From the NCBI GenBank assembly GCA_964613455.1, contig CAZTGS010000011.1, positions 1 through 38,868 on the forward strand: a stretch of 38,868 bases of DNA, given 5' to 3'. Under the pieces are notes generated by a model that was not told the DNA's origin, searched no databases, and saw only the letters and a list, made by a program, of their open reading frames with translations. The translations under genes and the position numbers were made by a program. Every line of letters begins with the position of its first letter. Position 1 is the first letter of the stretch. Positions 16,779-24,763 of this stretch are shown piece after piece. This DNA comes from SCGC-AAA076-P13 sp964613455. Lineage in GTDB: Bacteria; Pseudomonadota; Gammaproteobacteria; Magnimaribacterales; D2472.

Positions 16779-17389
16779 AAATAGAATTATTATCAAATAC
16801 AAAGAATCAAGATATAAATATATCTGATAATGCATTTAGCAAAGATTTTAACGAGTCTTTAGTTCATCAAGCTGTTGTGAGTTACATGGCTGGTTCTCGT
16901 CAGGGTACATCAAAACAAAAAACAAGATCTGAAGTTCGTGGTGGTGGTAAAAAACCTTACGCGCAAAAAGGAACTGGTAGAGCTAGAGCCGGAACTATAA
17001 GAAGTCCCCTTTGGAGAGGCGGTGGTGTTGCATTTGCTGCAACTCCAAGAGATTACAGTAAGAAAATTAACAAGAAGATGTATAAAGCTGCTATCAGATC
17101 CATCTTCTCAGAATTGCTAAGACAAAATAGGTTGGTGGCAATTGAAAATCCAGTTTTAGAAAAACCTAAAACAAAGGAAATTAATAATTTCTTAAAACAA
17201 TTCTCTTTAAGCAAGGTTTTGATAATAACAGATGAGTTAGATGTAAATTTTTATCTTTCAACTAGAAATATTCCGAATGTAGATGCTATTACGGTTAGAG
17301 AAATCAATCCTGTATCTCTTCTTAAAGCTCAAAAGGTTGCAGTTACTGCCGAAGCCTTCAAAAAAATTGAGGAGTGGATAGATGCATAA
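16775..17389 (+). CDS. rplD: 50S ribosomal protein L4
   Basis: L4 lines the exit tunnel and binds domain I of 23S rRNA; in E. coli it also represses the S10 operon. The 204 residues (E. coli 201) include the long loop with GTSKQKTRSEVRGGGKKPYAQ split by conserved glycines (about 45-70) and GTGRARAGTIRSPLWRGGG just after it, the tunnel extension. It overlaps rplC by four bases and rplW by eight. Its likely RNA target is the element in the rpsJ-rplC spacer. Confidence 0.98.
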   Translation: MKIELLSNTKNQDINISDNAFSKDFNESLVHQAVVSYMAGSRQGTSKQKTRSEVRGGGKKPYAQKGTGRARAGTIRSPLWRGGGVAFAATPRDYSKKINKKMYKAAIRSIFSELLRQNRLVAIENPVLEKPKTKEINNFLKQFSLSKVLIITDELDVNFYLSTRNIPNVDAITVREINPVSLLKAQKVAVTAEAFKKIEEWIDA

Positions 17390-17678
17390 CGAAAAATTAT
17401 TTACATTAATTAAAGCACCAATAGTTACTGAAAAATCAGCAAGAGTTGGTGAATCAATGAAGCAAATTGTTTTTAAAGTAGATCTATCTGCTAATAAAAG
17501 AGAAATTAAAAAAGCTGTTGAAGAACTTTTTAAAGTAGAAGTTACCAAGGTTACTACTTCAATCATGAAAGGCAAAAGAAAAAGAAATAAAAATGGAATA
17601 CACAAAAAATCTGATTATAAAAAAGCTTTTGTTTCTATAAGCAAAGATTCAGAAATTCAGTTTGAGGGTATTAATTAA
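17382..17678 (+). CDS. rplW: 50S ribosomal protein L23
   Basis: L23 surrounds the tunnel exit and docks trigger factor and SRP. The 98-residue product (E. coli 100) has the APIVTEKSA start and the VEELFKVEVTKVTT core. The start ATG lies inside the end of rplD, with AGGAG at 17370-17374 seven bases ahead, so initiation follows rplD translation. rplB starts two bases after its stop. Confidence 0.97.
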   Translation: MHNEKLFTLIKAPIVTEKSARVGESMKQIVFKVDLSANKREIKKAVEELFKVEVTKVTTSIMKGKRKRNKNGIHKKSDYKKAFVSISKDSEIQFEGIN

Positions 17679-17680
17679 TC

Positions 17681-18508
17681 ATGGCAATTATAAAAGCAAA
17701 ACCAACTAGTCCAGGTAGACGTGGTGTTATATCAGTTAAAACTGATTTACATAAAGGCAAACCTTTTAAAGCTTTAACACAAGCTAAATCCAAGAATGGT
17801 GGAAGAAATAATAACGGAAGAATAACCGTAAGACATCAGGGTGGTGGACATAAACAACATTACAGAATTATTGATTTTAAAAGAAATAAATTTGATATAC
17901 CTGCTGTTGTTGAAAGATTGGAATACGATCCAAATAGATCAGCTCATATAGCACTCCTTTTATATAAAGATGGTGAAAGAAGATACATAATTGCTCCGGC
18001 TAACTTAAATGTTGGTGACGAAATTGTCTCAGCTGAAAAGTGTGAAATTAAAGTTGGAAATTCGATGAAGCTAAAGGACATACCTTTAGGAACAAATATA
18101 CATTGTGTTGAATTAAAGCCTTTGAAGGGAGCTCAGCTTGCAAGAAGTGCTGGAACATCAGCAAGACTAGTTGCTAAAGAAGGAATTTATGCAACCCTAA
18201 GACTTCAGTCTGGTGAAACAAGAAAAGTTTTGTGGGAATGCAGAGCAACTCTTGGATCAGTTTCGAATCAAGAAAATAATCTTAAATCTTTAGGTAAAGC
18301 TGGAGCTAAAAGATGGAGAGGCGTGAGGCCTACTGTTAGGGGTGTTGCTATGAACCCTGTAGATCATCCGCATGGTGGTGGTGAAGGAAGAACTTCGGGT
18401 GGAAGACATCCATCAACTCCATGGGGTGTTCCAACTAAGGGTTATAAAACTAGAAAAAATCAAAGAACTAATGACCTCATTATAAGAAGAAGAGGAAGCA
18501 GGAAGTAA
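17681..18508 (+). CDS. rplB: 50S ribosomal protein L2
   Basis: L2 supports subunit joining and the peptidyl transferase centre. The 275 residues (E. coli 273) have the N-terminal TSPGRRGVISV, the RNA-binding middle with GRITVRHQGGGHKQHYR, and the C-terminal NPVDHPHGGGEGRTSGGRHP containing the conserved histidine near residue 229. It lies between rplW (two-base gap) and rpsS (three-base gap). Confidence 0.98.
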   Translation: MAIIKAKPTSPGRRGVISVKTDLHKGKPFKALTQAKSKNGGRNNNGRITVRHQGGGHKQHYRIIDFKRNKFDIPAVVERLEYDPNRSAHIALLLYKDGERRYIIAPANLNVGDEIVSAEKCEIKVGNSMKLKDIPLGTNIHCVELKPLKGAQLARSAGTSARLVAKEGIYATLRLQSGETRKVLWECRATLGSVSNQENNLKSLGKAGAKRWRGVRPTVRGVAMNPVDHPHGGGEGRTSGGRHPSTPWGVPTKGYKTRKNQRTNDLIIRRRGSRK

Positions 18509-18511
18509 ATT

Positions 18512-18784
18512 ATGCCAAGATCGTTAAAAAAAGGACCTTTCATAGATCTTTCTTTAGAAAAGAAAGTAGAAGCTGCATTGGCTTCAAATGATAAAAGACC
18601 AATAAAAACATGGTCAAGAAGATCAATGATAAACCCATCAATGGTTGGTTTAACTATTGCTATTCACAATGGAAGACAGCATGTCCCAGTTTATATTAAT
18701 GAAGATATGGTTGGTCATAAATTAGGTGAATTTGCTATTACTAGAACTTTTAAGATGCACTCAGGTGACAGGAAAGCTAAATAA
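18512..18784 (+). CDS. rpsS: 30S ribosomal protein S19
   Basis: S19 is a 30S head protein that works with S13. The product of 90 residues (E. coli 92) starts MPRSLKKGPFIDLSL and contains KTWSRRSMI and the HNGRQHVPVYI segment. The TAA stop shares its last base with the rplV start, so the pair is probably coupled. Confidence 0.98.
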   Translation: MPRSLKKGPFIDLSLEKKVEAALASNDKRPIKTWSRRSMINPSMVGLTIAIHNGRQHVPVYINEDMVGHKLGEFAITRTFKMHSGDRKAK

Positions 18785-19122
18785 TGGAAACAAGAGCATA
18801 TTTAAAAGGGACAAGATTGTCACCACAAAAAGCTGGACTAGTTGCTAATGCGATTAGAGGAAAAACAGTACAAGAAGCTATGGATTTCTTAGTTTTTAAT
18901 AAACAAAAAGGCTCTGCTGTGATAAAGAAATTATTAGAATCAGCTATAGCAAATGCTGAAAATAATAATGATGCTGATATAGATATGTTGTCAGTTAAAT
19001 CGATTATTGTAAATCAAGGCATGAGATTAAAAAGAATGAAGCCAAGAGCAAGAGGAAGAGCAGATAGGATTATAAAACCTACGTGCCATATAGAAATTAT
19101 TTTAGCTGAAGGGGATAAATAA
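18784..19122 (+). CDS. rplV: 50S ribosomal protein L22
   Basis: L22 runs along the exit tunnel with a long beta-hairpin. The 112 residues (E. coli 110) include the start region GTRLSPQKAGLVANAIRG and the tunnel hairpin near MRLKRMKPRARGRADRI (about 81-97). It overlaps rpsS and rpsC by one base each. Confidence 0.98.
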   Translation: METRAYLKGTRLSPQKAGLVANAIRGKTVQEAMDFLVFNKQKGSAVIKKLLESAIANAENNNDADIDMLSVKSIIVNQGMRLKRMKPRARGRADRIIKPTCHIEIILAEGDK

Positions 19123-19778
19123 TGGGTCAGAAAGTAAATCCAATAGGTTTCAGACTAGGAGTTTCCAAAAAGCAAAATGCTACTTGGTATGCTAAAGGTA
19201 AAGATTTCTCAACAAACTTAATACAAGATCTTAAAGTGAGAGAATACTTTAAAACAAAGCTCAAAAACTCATCGATAAGCAGAATTGAACTTGAAAGATC
19301 TTCTGAAAATTTTATAGTCTCAATTTTCACTTCAAGACCAGGAATTATTATTGGTAAAAGAGGTGAAGAAATCGATAATCTTAAAAAAGCTGTAGAAAAG
19401 ATTGTTAAGAAACCAGCTCAAATAAATATCAAAGAAGTTAAAAAGCCAGATTTAGATGCACAGATATTAGCTGAAGGTATTGCTCAGCAATTAGAAAGAA
19501 GAGTTATGTTTAGAAGAGCCATGAAAAGAACTGTACAAAGTGCTTTAAGACAAAGCGCTAAAGGAGTAAGGGTTGAGGTTTCTGGAAGACTAAATGGAGC
19601 TGAGATTGCTAGGACCGAATGGTATAGAGAGGGAAGAGTGCCATTACATACACTTCGTGCAGATATAGATTATGGAACTGCTGAAGCATTAACAACTTAT
19701 GGAATCATAGGCGTAAAAGTTTGGGTATTCAAAGGTGAGATAACAGAAGATCCATATAAAGTAGATATAGGAAGCTAA
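19122..19778 (+). CDS. rpsC: 30S ribosomal protein S3
   Basis: S3 lines the mRNA entry tunnel. The 218-residue product (E. coli 233) begins MGQKVNPIGFRLGV and has a KH domain with the GKRGEEI loop (GxxG form, about 78-84), followed by the C-terminal domain with RRVMFRRAMKR, GRLNGAEIARTEWYREGRVPLHTLRADI in two blocks, and YGIIGVKVWVFKGE. The C-terminal tail after the last strand is short compared with E. coli, as expected in a compact genome. Confidence 0.98.
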   Translation: MGQKVNPIGFRLGVSKKQNATWYAKGKDFSTNLIQDLKVREYFKTKLKNSSISRIELERSSENFIVSIFTSRPGIIIGKRGEEIDNLKKAVEKIVKKPAQINIKEVKKPDLDAQILAEGIAQQLERRVMFRRAMKRTVQSALRQSAKGVRVEVSGRLNGAEIARTEWYREGRVPLHTLRADIDYGTAEALTTYGIIGVKVWVFKGEITEDPYKVDIGS

Positions 19779-19783
19779 GTATT

Positions 19784-20194
19784 ATGTTGCAACCAAAACA
19801 AACAAAATTTAGAAAAATGCACAAAGGCAGAAATAGAGGCCTTGCTCAAAATGGTAATACAGTTGCTTTTGGTAGATTTGGGCTTGTTGCTTCTGATAGA
19901 GGTCGTATAACAGCTCGTCAAATTGAGGCTGCTAGGCGTGCAATGACTAGACACATCAAAAGAGGCGGTAATATTTGGATAAGGATATTCCCTGACAAAC
20001 CCATTACTAAAAAGCCATTAGAAGTTCGTATGGGTAAAGGTAAGGGTAATGTTGAATATTGGGTTGCACTAGTACAGCCAGGTAAAGTTATGTTTGAAAT
20101 GGCGGGTGTTGAAGAAGAGCTTGCAAGAGAAGCTTTTAAACTAGCTGCTGCAAAGCTACCTATTAAAACGCATTTTATTAGGAAGGATGTATAA
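19784..20194 (+). CDS. rplP: 50S ribosomal protein L16
   Basis: L16 helps place tRNA in the A site. The product has 136 residues, exactly the E. coli length. It starts MLQPKQTKFRKMHKGRNRG and has the conserved loop KPLEVRMGKGKGNVEYWVA with the arginine that is hydroxylated in some gammaproteobacteria. rpmC begins on the base after its stop. Confidence 0.98.
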   Translation: MLQPKQTKFRKMHKGRNRGLAQNGNTVAFGRFGLVASDRGRITARQIEAARRAMTRHIKRGGNIWIRIFPDKPITKKPLEVRMGKGKGNVEYWVALVQPGKVMFEMAGVEEELAREAFKLAAAKLPIKTHFIRKDV

Positions 20195-20401
20195 ATGAGT
20201 AAAGAATTATTAGATCTTAGAAAGAAAAATATTGAACAACTAGGCGCTGAACTTGCAACTAGTAGACAAGATCAATTCACTTTAAGAATCAAACACAAAA
20301 CTGGACAACTTAAGGAAACAAATCAGCTAACTTTAGTAAGAAAAAAGATAGCAAAGATTAAGACATTAATGAACGAATTAAAACTAAAGGATAGCAAATA
20401 A
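20195..20401 (+). CDS. rpmC: 50S ribosomal protein L29
   Basis: L29 sits beside L23 at the tunnel exit. The 68-residue protein (E. coli 63) is an all-helical pair; the core has LRKKNIEQLGAEL and a basic second helix with TLVRKKIAKIKTLMNE. It starts directly after the rplP stop and shares one base with rpsQ. Confidence 0.96.
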   Translation: MSKELLDLRKKNIEQLGAELATSRQDQFTLRIKHKTGQLKETNQLTLVRKKIAKIKTLMNELKLKDSK

Positions 20402-20688
20402 TGAATTCAACTAATCCAAGAATTCTTACAGGTGTTGTAACAAGCGATAAGGCTGACAAAACAATTACTGTAAAGATAGAAAGAAAAGTAAAGCATCCTT
20501 TGTATGGCAAAGTTATGAAAAGAGCTACTAAAGTTCATGCTCACGATGAAAATAACACTGCTGCAATTGGTGATATGGTCACAGTTAAAGAATGTCGACC
20601 TATCTCAAAAAATAAAACATGGGTTTTGATCGAAGAAGGATCAGAAATTATCTCTAATGATGCAGAAGTTACCAAGGAAGGTGAATAA
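20401..20688 (+). CDS. rpsQ: 30S ribosomal protein S17
   Basis: S17 is an early-binding OB-fold protein of the 30S body. The 95 residues include RILTGVVTSDKADKTITV, VKHPLYGKVMKR and GDMVTVKECRPISKNKTW, the standard S17 blocks. An acidic tail of about ten residues (ISNDAEVTKEGE) goes beyond the E. coli length of 84. One-base overlaps with rpmC and rplN. Confidence 0.97.
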   Translation: MNSTNPRILTGVVTSDKADKTITVKIERKVKHPLYGKVMKRATKVHAHDENNTAAIGDMVTVKECRPISKNKTWVLIEEGSEIISNDAEVTKEGE

Positions 20689-21056
20689 TGATTCAAATGC
20701 AATCACTGTTAAAAATTGCTGATAATAGCGGAGCTAGAAGTGTAATGTGCATTAAAGTTCTTGGCGGATCAAAAAGAAGATATGCAAACATTGGCGATAT
20801 TATTAAAGTTGCTGTAAGAGAAGCAATACCAACTGGGAAAGTTAAGAAAGGACAGGTTGTAGATGCTCTAATTGTAAGAACAAGAAAAGGTGTCAGAAGA
20901 AGTGACGGTTCTCTAATAAAATTTGATGAAAATGCGGCAGTACTTGTTAATGCTCAAAAAGCTCCAATTGGTACAAGAGTTTTTGGACCTGTTACTAGAG
21001 AATTAAGAGATGGCAAGCATATGAAGATTCTTTCATTGGCTCCAGAGGTGTTATAA
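20688..21056 (+). CDS. rplN: 50S ribosomal protein L14
   Basis: L14 is an interface protein and the docking site of the silencing factor RsfS. The product of 122 residues begins MIQMQSLLKIADNSGARSV and contains GDIIKVAVREAIP, VRTRKGVRRSDGS and RVFGPVTRELR, all typical. One-base overlap with rpsQ and a two-base gap to rplX. It marks the start of the spc gene set, which in E. coli has its own promoter; no spacer for one exists here. Confidence 0.98.
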   Translation: MIQMQSLLKIADNSGARSVMCIKVLGGSKRRYANIGDIIKVAVREAIPTGKVKKGQVVDALIVRTRKGVRRSDGSLIKFDENAAVLVNAQKAPIGTRVFGPVTRELRDGKHMKILSLAPEVL

Positions 21057-21058
21057 AA

Positions 21059-21394
21059 ATGAAAATTAATACTATTCCTACAAAATTAAGATCAGGCGAT
21101 GAAGTTATAGTTGTTGCTGGAAAAGATCTTGGCAAGAAAGGCACTTTAAGAAAAATACATAAATCTAAGAATAAAGCTATTGTGACTGGTATTAATATGG
21201 TTAAAAAACATACAAAACCTAATCCAGAAATGGGAATTACAGGTGGAGTTGTTGAGCAAGAGGCGGCAATTGATTTATCAAATCTAGCTATATGGAATCC
21301 TTCTAAAAAATCTAAAGATAGAATTTCTTATTCAACAGACAAAGACGGTAAAAAGATTAGATTATTTAAATCAGACAATAAAGAGATTAAGTAA
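21059..21394 (+). CDS. rplX: 50S ribosomal protein L24
   Basis: L24 is an assembly initiator of the 50S subunit with a KOW domain. The 111 residues (E. coli 104) carry RSGDEVIVVAGKDLGKKGTL near the start, then the loop with VKKHTKPNPEMGITGG. rplE begins on the base after its stop, so the E. coli type S8 target between rplX and rplE has no spacer to occupy here. Confidence 0.97.
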   Translation: MKINTIPTKLRSGDEVIVVAGKDLGKKGTLRKIHKSKNKAIVTGINMVKKHTKPNPEMGITGGVVEQEAAIDLSNLAIWNPSKKSKDRISYSTDKDGKKIRLFKSDNKEIK

Positions 21395-21934
21395 ATGGCA
21401 AATTTAAGAGAAAGATATAACACGGAACTTAGAGCTACTCTTCAAGATAAGCTTGGCATGAAGAATGTAATGGCAGTTCCAAAACTTACAAAAGTTGTTA
21501 TTAATATGGGAGTTGGTGAAGCTGCAACTGATAAGAAGCATCTTGAGTCTGCTGTCCAAAATATGACGTTAATAGCAGGCCAAAAACCTGTTGTAACAAA
21601 AGCAAGACAATCTGTTGCTAGTTTTAAAATTAGAGAGGGCTGGCCAATAGGATGCAAAGTTACTTTAAGAGGTAACAAAATGTATGAATTTATGGAAAGG
21701 TTAATAGATATAGCTATCCCTAGAGAAAGAGATTTTAGAGGACTAAATCCAAAATCTTTTGATGGGCAAGGTAACTATAACTTTGGTATCAAAGAGCAGA
21801 TTATCTTCCCAGAGATTAAGTTCGACAATGTAGACACTATTAGAGGTATGGATATTTGTATCAATACTTCTGCAACAAACAAAGAAGATGCTAAAGCTTT
21901 ATTAGAAGTTTTAGAATTTCCATTTAAAAAATAG
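21395..21934 (+). CDS. rplE: 50S ribosomal protein L5
   Basis: L5 binds 5S rRNA in the central protuberance. The product has 179 residues, the E. coli length. Recognised blocks are VPKLTKVVINMGVGEA, GQKPVVTKARQSVASFKIREGWPIG in two parts, and the C-terminal GIKEQIIFPEI and RGMDICINTSA. TAG stop, then a ten-base gap to rpsN. Confidence 0.98.
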   Translation: MANLRERYNTELRATLQDKLGMKNVMAVPKLTKVVINMGVGEAATDKKHLESAVQNMTLIAGQKPVVTKARQSVASFKIREGWPIGCKVTLRGNKMYEFMERLIDIAIPRERDFRGLNPKSFDGQGNYNFGIKEQIIFPEIKFDNVDTIRGMDICINTSATNKEDAKALLEVLEFPFKK

Positions 21935-21944
21935 GTATTAAATA

Positions 21945-22250
21945 ATGGCTAAAAAATCAATGATCGCTAGAGAAGTTAAGAGAATCAAAATGGTTGCTAA
22001 GTATGCTGATAAAAGAGCTAGCTTAAAAGCAATTATGAACGATGAAAAAGCTTCAACTGAAGAAAGATATGAGGCTTCAATTAAGTTTCAAAAACTTCCA
22101 AGAAATTCTAGCCCATCAAGAGTTGTAAGAAGATGTCAGGTAACGGGAAGGCCTCATGCTGTATATAGAAAGTTTGGTCTTAGCAGAATCAAGCTAAGAG
22201 AAGCAGCAATGAGAGGCGATATCCCAGGTTTAGTTAAATCTAGTTGGTAA
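21945..22250 (+). CDS. rpsN: 30S ribosomal protein S14, long zinc-free form
   Basis: S14 belongs to the 30S head. The 101-residue product is the long form without a zinc site: only one cysteine is present, in RRCQVTGRPHAVYRKFGLSR, and no CxxC pair. The end GDIPGLVKSSW is typical. This long form is the normal one in gammaproteobacteria. Confidence 0.98.
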   Translation: MAKKSMIAREVKRIKMVAKYADKRASLKAIMNDEKASTEERYEASIKFQKLPRNSSPSRVVRRCQVTGRPHAVYRKFGLSRIKLREAAMRGDIPGLVKSSW

Positions 22251-22259
22251 TATAATATT

Positions 22260-22655
22260 ATGAGTTTTCAAGATCCTATAGCAGATTGTTTAACAAGAAT
22301 ACGTAATGGCTTAATGCGAGGCAAAGTCGACGTAATCGCGCCATACTCAAAAATGAAACATGAATTAGTAAATGTTCTAGTTTCAGAAGGGTATATAAAA
22401 AGCTGTGAAAAAACTGAAGATGCAGGAAAGCCGGCAATTAAGATTGTTCTTAAATACCATAACTCAGCACCAGCAATTAAAACTATAAATAGAATAAGTA
22501 AGCCTAGTTTAAGAAAATACTCTGCCTCGTCAGATATTAAATCTGTTAAAAATGGTTTGGGTGCTTTTATCATTTCTACCAATCAGGGTTTGATGACCGA
22601 TAAACAAGCAAAAGCAAAGAATGTTGGTGGCGAAATACTTTGTGAGGTATTTTAA
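22260..22655 (+). CDS. rpsH: 30S ribosomal protein S8
   Basis: S8 binds the central domain of 16S rRNA and in E. coli represses spc genes. The 131 residues (E. coli 130) begin MSFQDPIADCLTRIRNG and end with STNQGLMTDKQAKAKNVGGEILCEVF, the usual C-terminal RNA-binding part. A one-base gap separates its stop from the rplF start. Confidence 0.98.
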   Translation: MSFQDPIADCLTRIRNGLMRGKVDVIAPYSKMKHELVNVLVSEGYIKSCEKTEDAGKPAIKIVLKYHNSAPAIKTINRISKPSLRKYSASSDIKSVKNGLGAFIISTNQGLMTDKQAKAKNVGGEILCEVF

Positions 22656-22656
22656 T

Positions 22657-23199
22657 ATGTCTAGAGTAGCTAAAAATCCAATAGAAGTCATTGAAGGTGT
22701 AACGGTAGCACTGAATGATGGCTCAATAAAAGTAACAGGCAAAATTGGAGAAATGGATTTTGATATACCTAAGACTGTCTCATTAGAAATCAATGAAAAT
22801 ATAATTACTGTTAAGTACGATGAGGAAAATCAGCAATCTACTGCCTTAGCTGGAACCACAAGGGCTTTAGTTAACAATATGATTATTGGAGTTTCTCAAG
22901 GGTTTGAAAAAAAATTAGAATTGAAGGGTGTTGGTTACAGGGCGAAAGCTTCAGGAAAATTATTAGAGTTAACTTTAGGTTTTTCTCATCCAGTAAAATA
23001 TCAACTTCCAGAAGAGGTTGAAGTTGAAACTCCTTCACAAACTGAAGTAGTTTTAAAAAGTTATAACAAGCAGGCTCTTGGTCAAGCAGCTGCTGAAATT
23101 AGAGCTTTTAGACCTCCTGAGCCATATAAAGGCAAGGGTGTTAGATATTCTGACGAAACCGTAAGAAGAAAAGAAGCTAAAAAAGCTGCTGGAGCATAA
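22657..23199 (+). CDS. rplF: 50S ribosomal protein L6
   Basis: L6 lies near the sarcin-ricin loop. The frame is open upstream inside rpsH, but ATG at 22657 gives MSRVAKNPIEV, the family start, with GAGGT at 22643-22647 ahead of it. The 180-residue protein (E. coli 177) has two similar halves and the C-terminal signature RPPEPYKGKGVRYSDE. Confidence 0.97.
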   Translation: MSRVAKNPIEVIEGVTVALNDGSIKVTGKIGEMDFDIPKTVSLEINENIITVKYDEENQQSTALAGTTRALVNNMIIGVSQGFEKKLELKGVGYRAKASGKLLELTLGFSHPVKYQLPEEVEVETPSQTEVVLKSYNKQALGQAAAEIRAFRPPEPYKGKGVRYSDETVRRKEAKKAAGA

Positions 23200-23201
23200 A
23201 G

Positions 23202-23549
23202 ATGAGTATTAAAAACATATCAAGACTCAGAAGAGCAAAGAAAACAAGAATGAAAATAAAGGATCAAGATTCTCCTAGATTAAGTGTGTACAGATCATCT
23301 AAGCACTTTTATGCACAAGTGTTTGATAGTCTTGGAACTAAAGTTATAGCTTCAGCTTCAACTGTTGAGAAAGACTTAGAAGCAAAATCTAATAATATTG
23401 AAAGTGCAGTAGCTGTTGGTAAAAGAGTTGCTGAAAGAGCTTTGGAAAGCGGAATTAAAAAAGTGGTTTTTGATAGATCTGGATACAGATATCATGGCCG
23501 AATAAAAGCATTAGCTGACTCAGCTCGTCAAACTGGACTGGAGTTTTAA
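23202..23549 (+). CDS. rplR: 50S ribosomal protein L18
   Basis: L18 binds 5S rRNA together with L5. The 115 residues (E. coli 117) include PRLSVYRSSKHFYAQV and the C-terminal KVVFDRSGYRYHGRIKALADSAR, a clear L18 pattern. It starts two bases after rplF and precedes rpsE by seven bases. Confidence 0.98.
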   Translation: MSIKNISRLRRAKKTRMKIKDQDSPRLSVYRSSKHFYAQVFDSLGTKVIASASTVEKDLEAKSNNIESAVAVGKRVAERALESGIKKVVFDRSGYRYHGRIKALADSARQTGLEF

Positions 23550-23556
23550 TTAAATT

Positions 23557-24066
23557 ATGAAAGACAATAATCAAGCAAATAATCAACAGGCTGACGCTCT
23601 AGAAGAAAAACTAGTTCAGGTTAATAGGGTAGCTAAAGTTGTTAAAGGCGGAAGAATTTTTGGATTCACAGCACTATGTGTTGTAGGTGATGCAAATGGC
23701 AAGGTTGGATTTGGCAGAGGTAAAGCAAAAGAAGTACCTATAGCAATTCAAAAGGCTATGGAGAATGCTAGAAGAAGCATGGTCGATGTTGAATTAAATA
23801 ATAATACTTTGTGGTATCCAGTTAAGGCAAAGCATGGTTCAGCCAATGTATACATGCAGCCGGCATCAGAGGGTACTGGTATTATTGCTGGAGGAGCTAT
23901 GAGAGCTGTTCTTGAATTAGCTGGTGTTCAGAATGTATTAGCAAAGTGTTACGGATCTACTAATCCAGTTAATGTTGTTAGAGCAACTATTAATGCTTTA
24001 AGCTCAATGGAATCGCCAGAGACTGTTGCTTCAAGAAGAGGAAAAAAAGTTGAGCAAGTATCATGA
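23557..24066 (+). CDS. rpsE: 30S ribosomal protein S5
   Basis: S5 acts in mRNA unwinding and decoding accuracy. The 169-residue product (E. coli 167) has a polar N-terminal extension (about 1-20, rich in Asn and Gln), then VNRVAKVVKGGRIFGFTALCVVGD in two blocks, GFGRGKAKEVP, and the C-terminal domain with EGTGIIAGGAMRAVLELAG. It overlaps rpmD by four bases (ATGA). Confidence 0.98.
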   Translation: MKDNNQANNQQADALEEKLVQVNRVAKVVKGGRIFGFTALCVVGDANGKVGFGRGKAKEVPIAIQKAMENARRSMVDVELNNNTLWYPVKAKHGSANVYMQPASEGTGIIAGGAMRAVLELAGVQNVLAKCYGSTNPVNVVRATINALSSMESPETVASRRGKKVEQVS

Positions 24067-24251
24067 GTAAAGATAAAACAATGACTATCAAACTAGTTAA
24101 AAGTGGTATTGGTAGAATGAAAAAACATAAGTTGTGTATTAAAGGCCTTGGCTTTAGAAAGCTTAACCAAACAGTAACAGTTTTAGATACTCCAAGTAAC
24201 AGAGGTCTTGTTAATAAAATATCTGACATGATCGAGATTCAGGAAAGTTAA
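24063..24251 (+). CDS. rpmD: 50S ribosomal protein L30
   Basis: L30 is a small 50S protein. The 62 residues (E. coli 59) contain KSGIGRMKKHKLCIKGLG and the TPSNRGLVNKISDMIE end, which match the L30 pattern IGR-KH-GLGLR and DTP-RGM. It is coupled to rpsE by a four-base overlap and followed by rplO after two bases. Confidence 0.96.
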   Translation: MSKDKTMTIKLVKSGIGRMKKHKLCIKGLGFRKLNQTVTVLDTPSNRGLVNKISDMIEIQES

Positions 24252-24253
24252 AA

Positions 24254-24760
24254 ATGAGTGAAAACGAAACAAATAATATGTCTTTAAATAGCCTTTCTAG
24301 TAAAGGTACTGCTCAGAATAGAAAAAGAGTGGGCAGAGGCATGGGTTCTGGAACTGGTAAAACTGCCGGAAGAGGACATAAGGGCCAAAAATCAAGAACT
24401 GGTGGAAGTGTAAGGCGTGGTTTTGAGGGTGGGCAAATGCCTCTTCAAATGAGATTGCCAAAATTTGGTTTCACATCAAGGACTAATAACCATCTTAAAG
24501 AGGTTAATGTTAAGAATATTAATGGATTAGAAAAAGTTACTTTAGAAACTCTAAAAGAGCACAAGATAATTTCTAAGTCAGTCAAAAAAGTTAAGATTTT
24601 TGGTACTTTTGATCTTGAATCAAAAATAAGCGTTGAGGGTATAAAGGTTACTAAAGGCGCCAAAGAATCTATTGAGAAAGCTGGCGGCACTGTTGCTGAC
24701 ATAGTACCTCAAGTAATTAGGCCTAAAGGCGTTAAAAAAGCAGATAGGATAACGGAATAA
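24254..24760 (+). CDS. rplO: 50S ribosomal protein L15
   Basis: L15 is a late assembly protein. The 168-residue product is longer than E. coli L15 (144): about eight extra residues precede MSLNSLSSKG and about 15 extend the C-terminus. The glycine-rich core GRGMGSGTGKTAGRGHKGQKS and RRGFEGGQMPLQMRLPKFGF are unmistakable. ATG at 24254 is chosen because AGGAAA lies upstream; an internal ATG at 24278 would give the E. coli-like start but has no Shine-Dalgarno. Confidence 0.95.
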   Translation: MSENETNNMSLNSLSSKGTAQNRKRVGRGMGSGTGKTAGRGHKGQKSRTGGSVRRGFEGGQMPLQMRLPKFGFTSRTNNHLKEVNVKNINGLEKVTLETLKEHKIISKSVKKVKIFGTFDLESKISVEGIKVTKGAKESIEKAGGTVADIVPQVIRPKGVKKADRITE

Positions 24761-24763
24761 TAA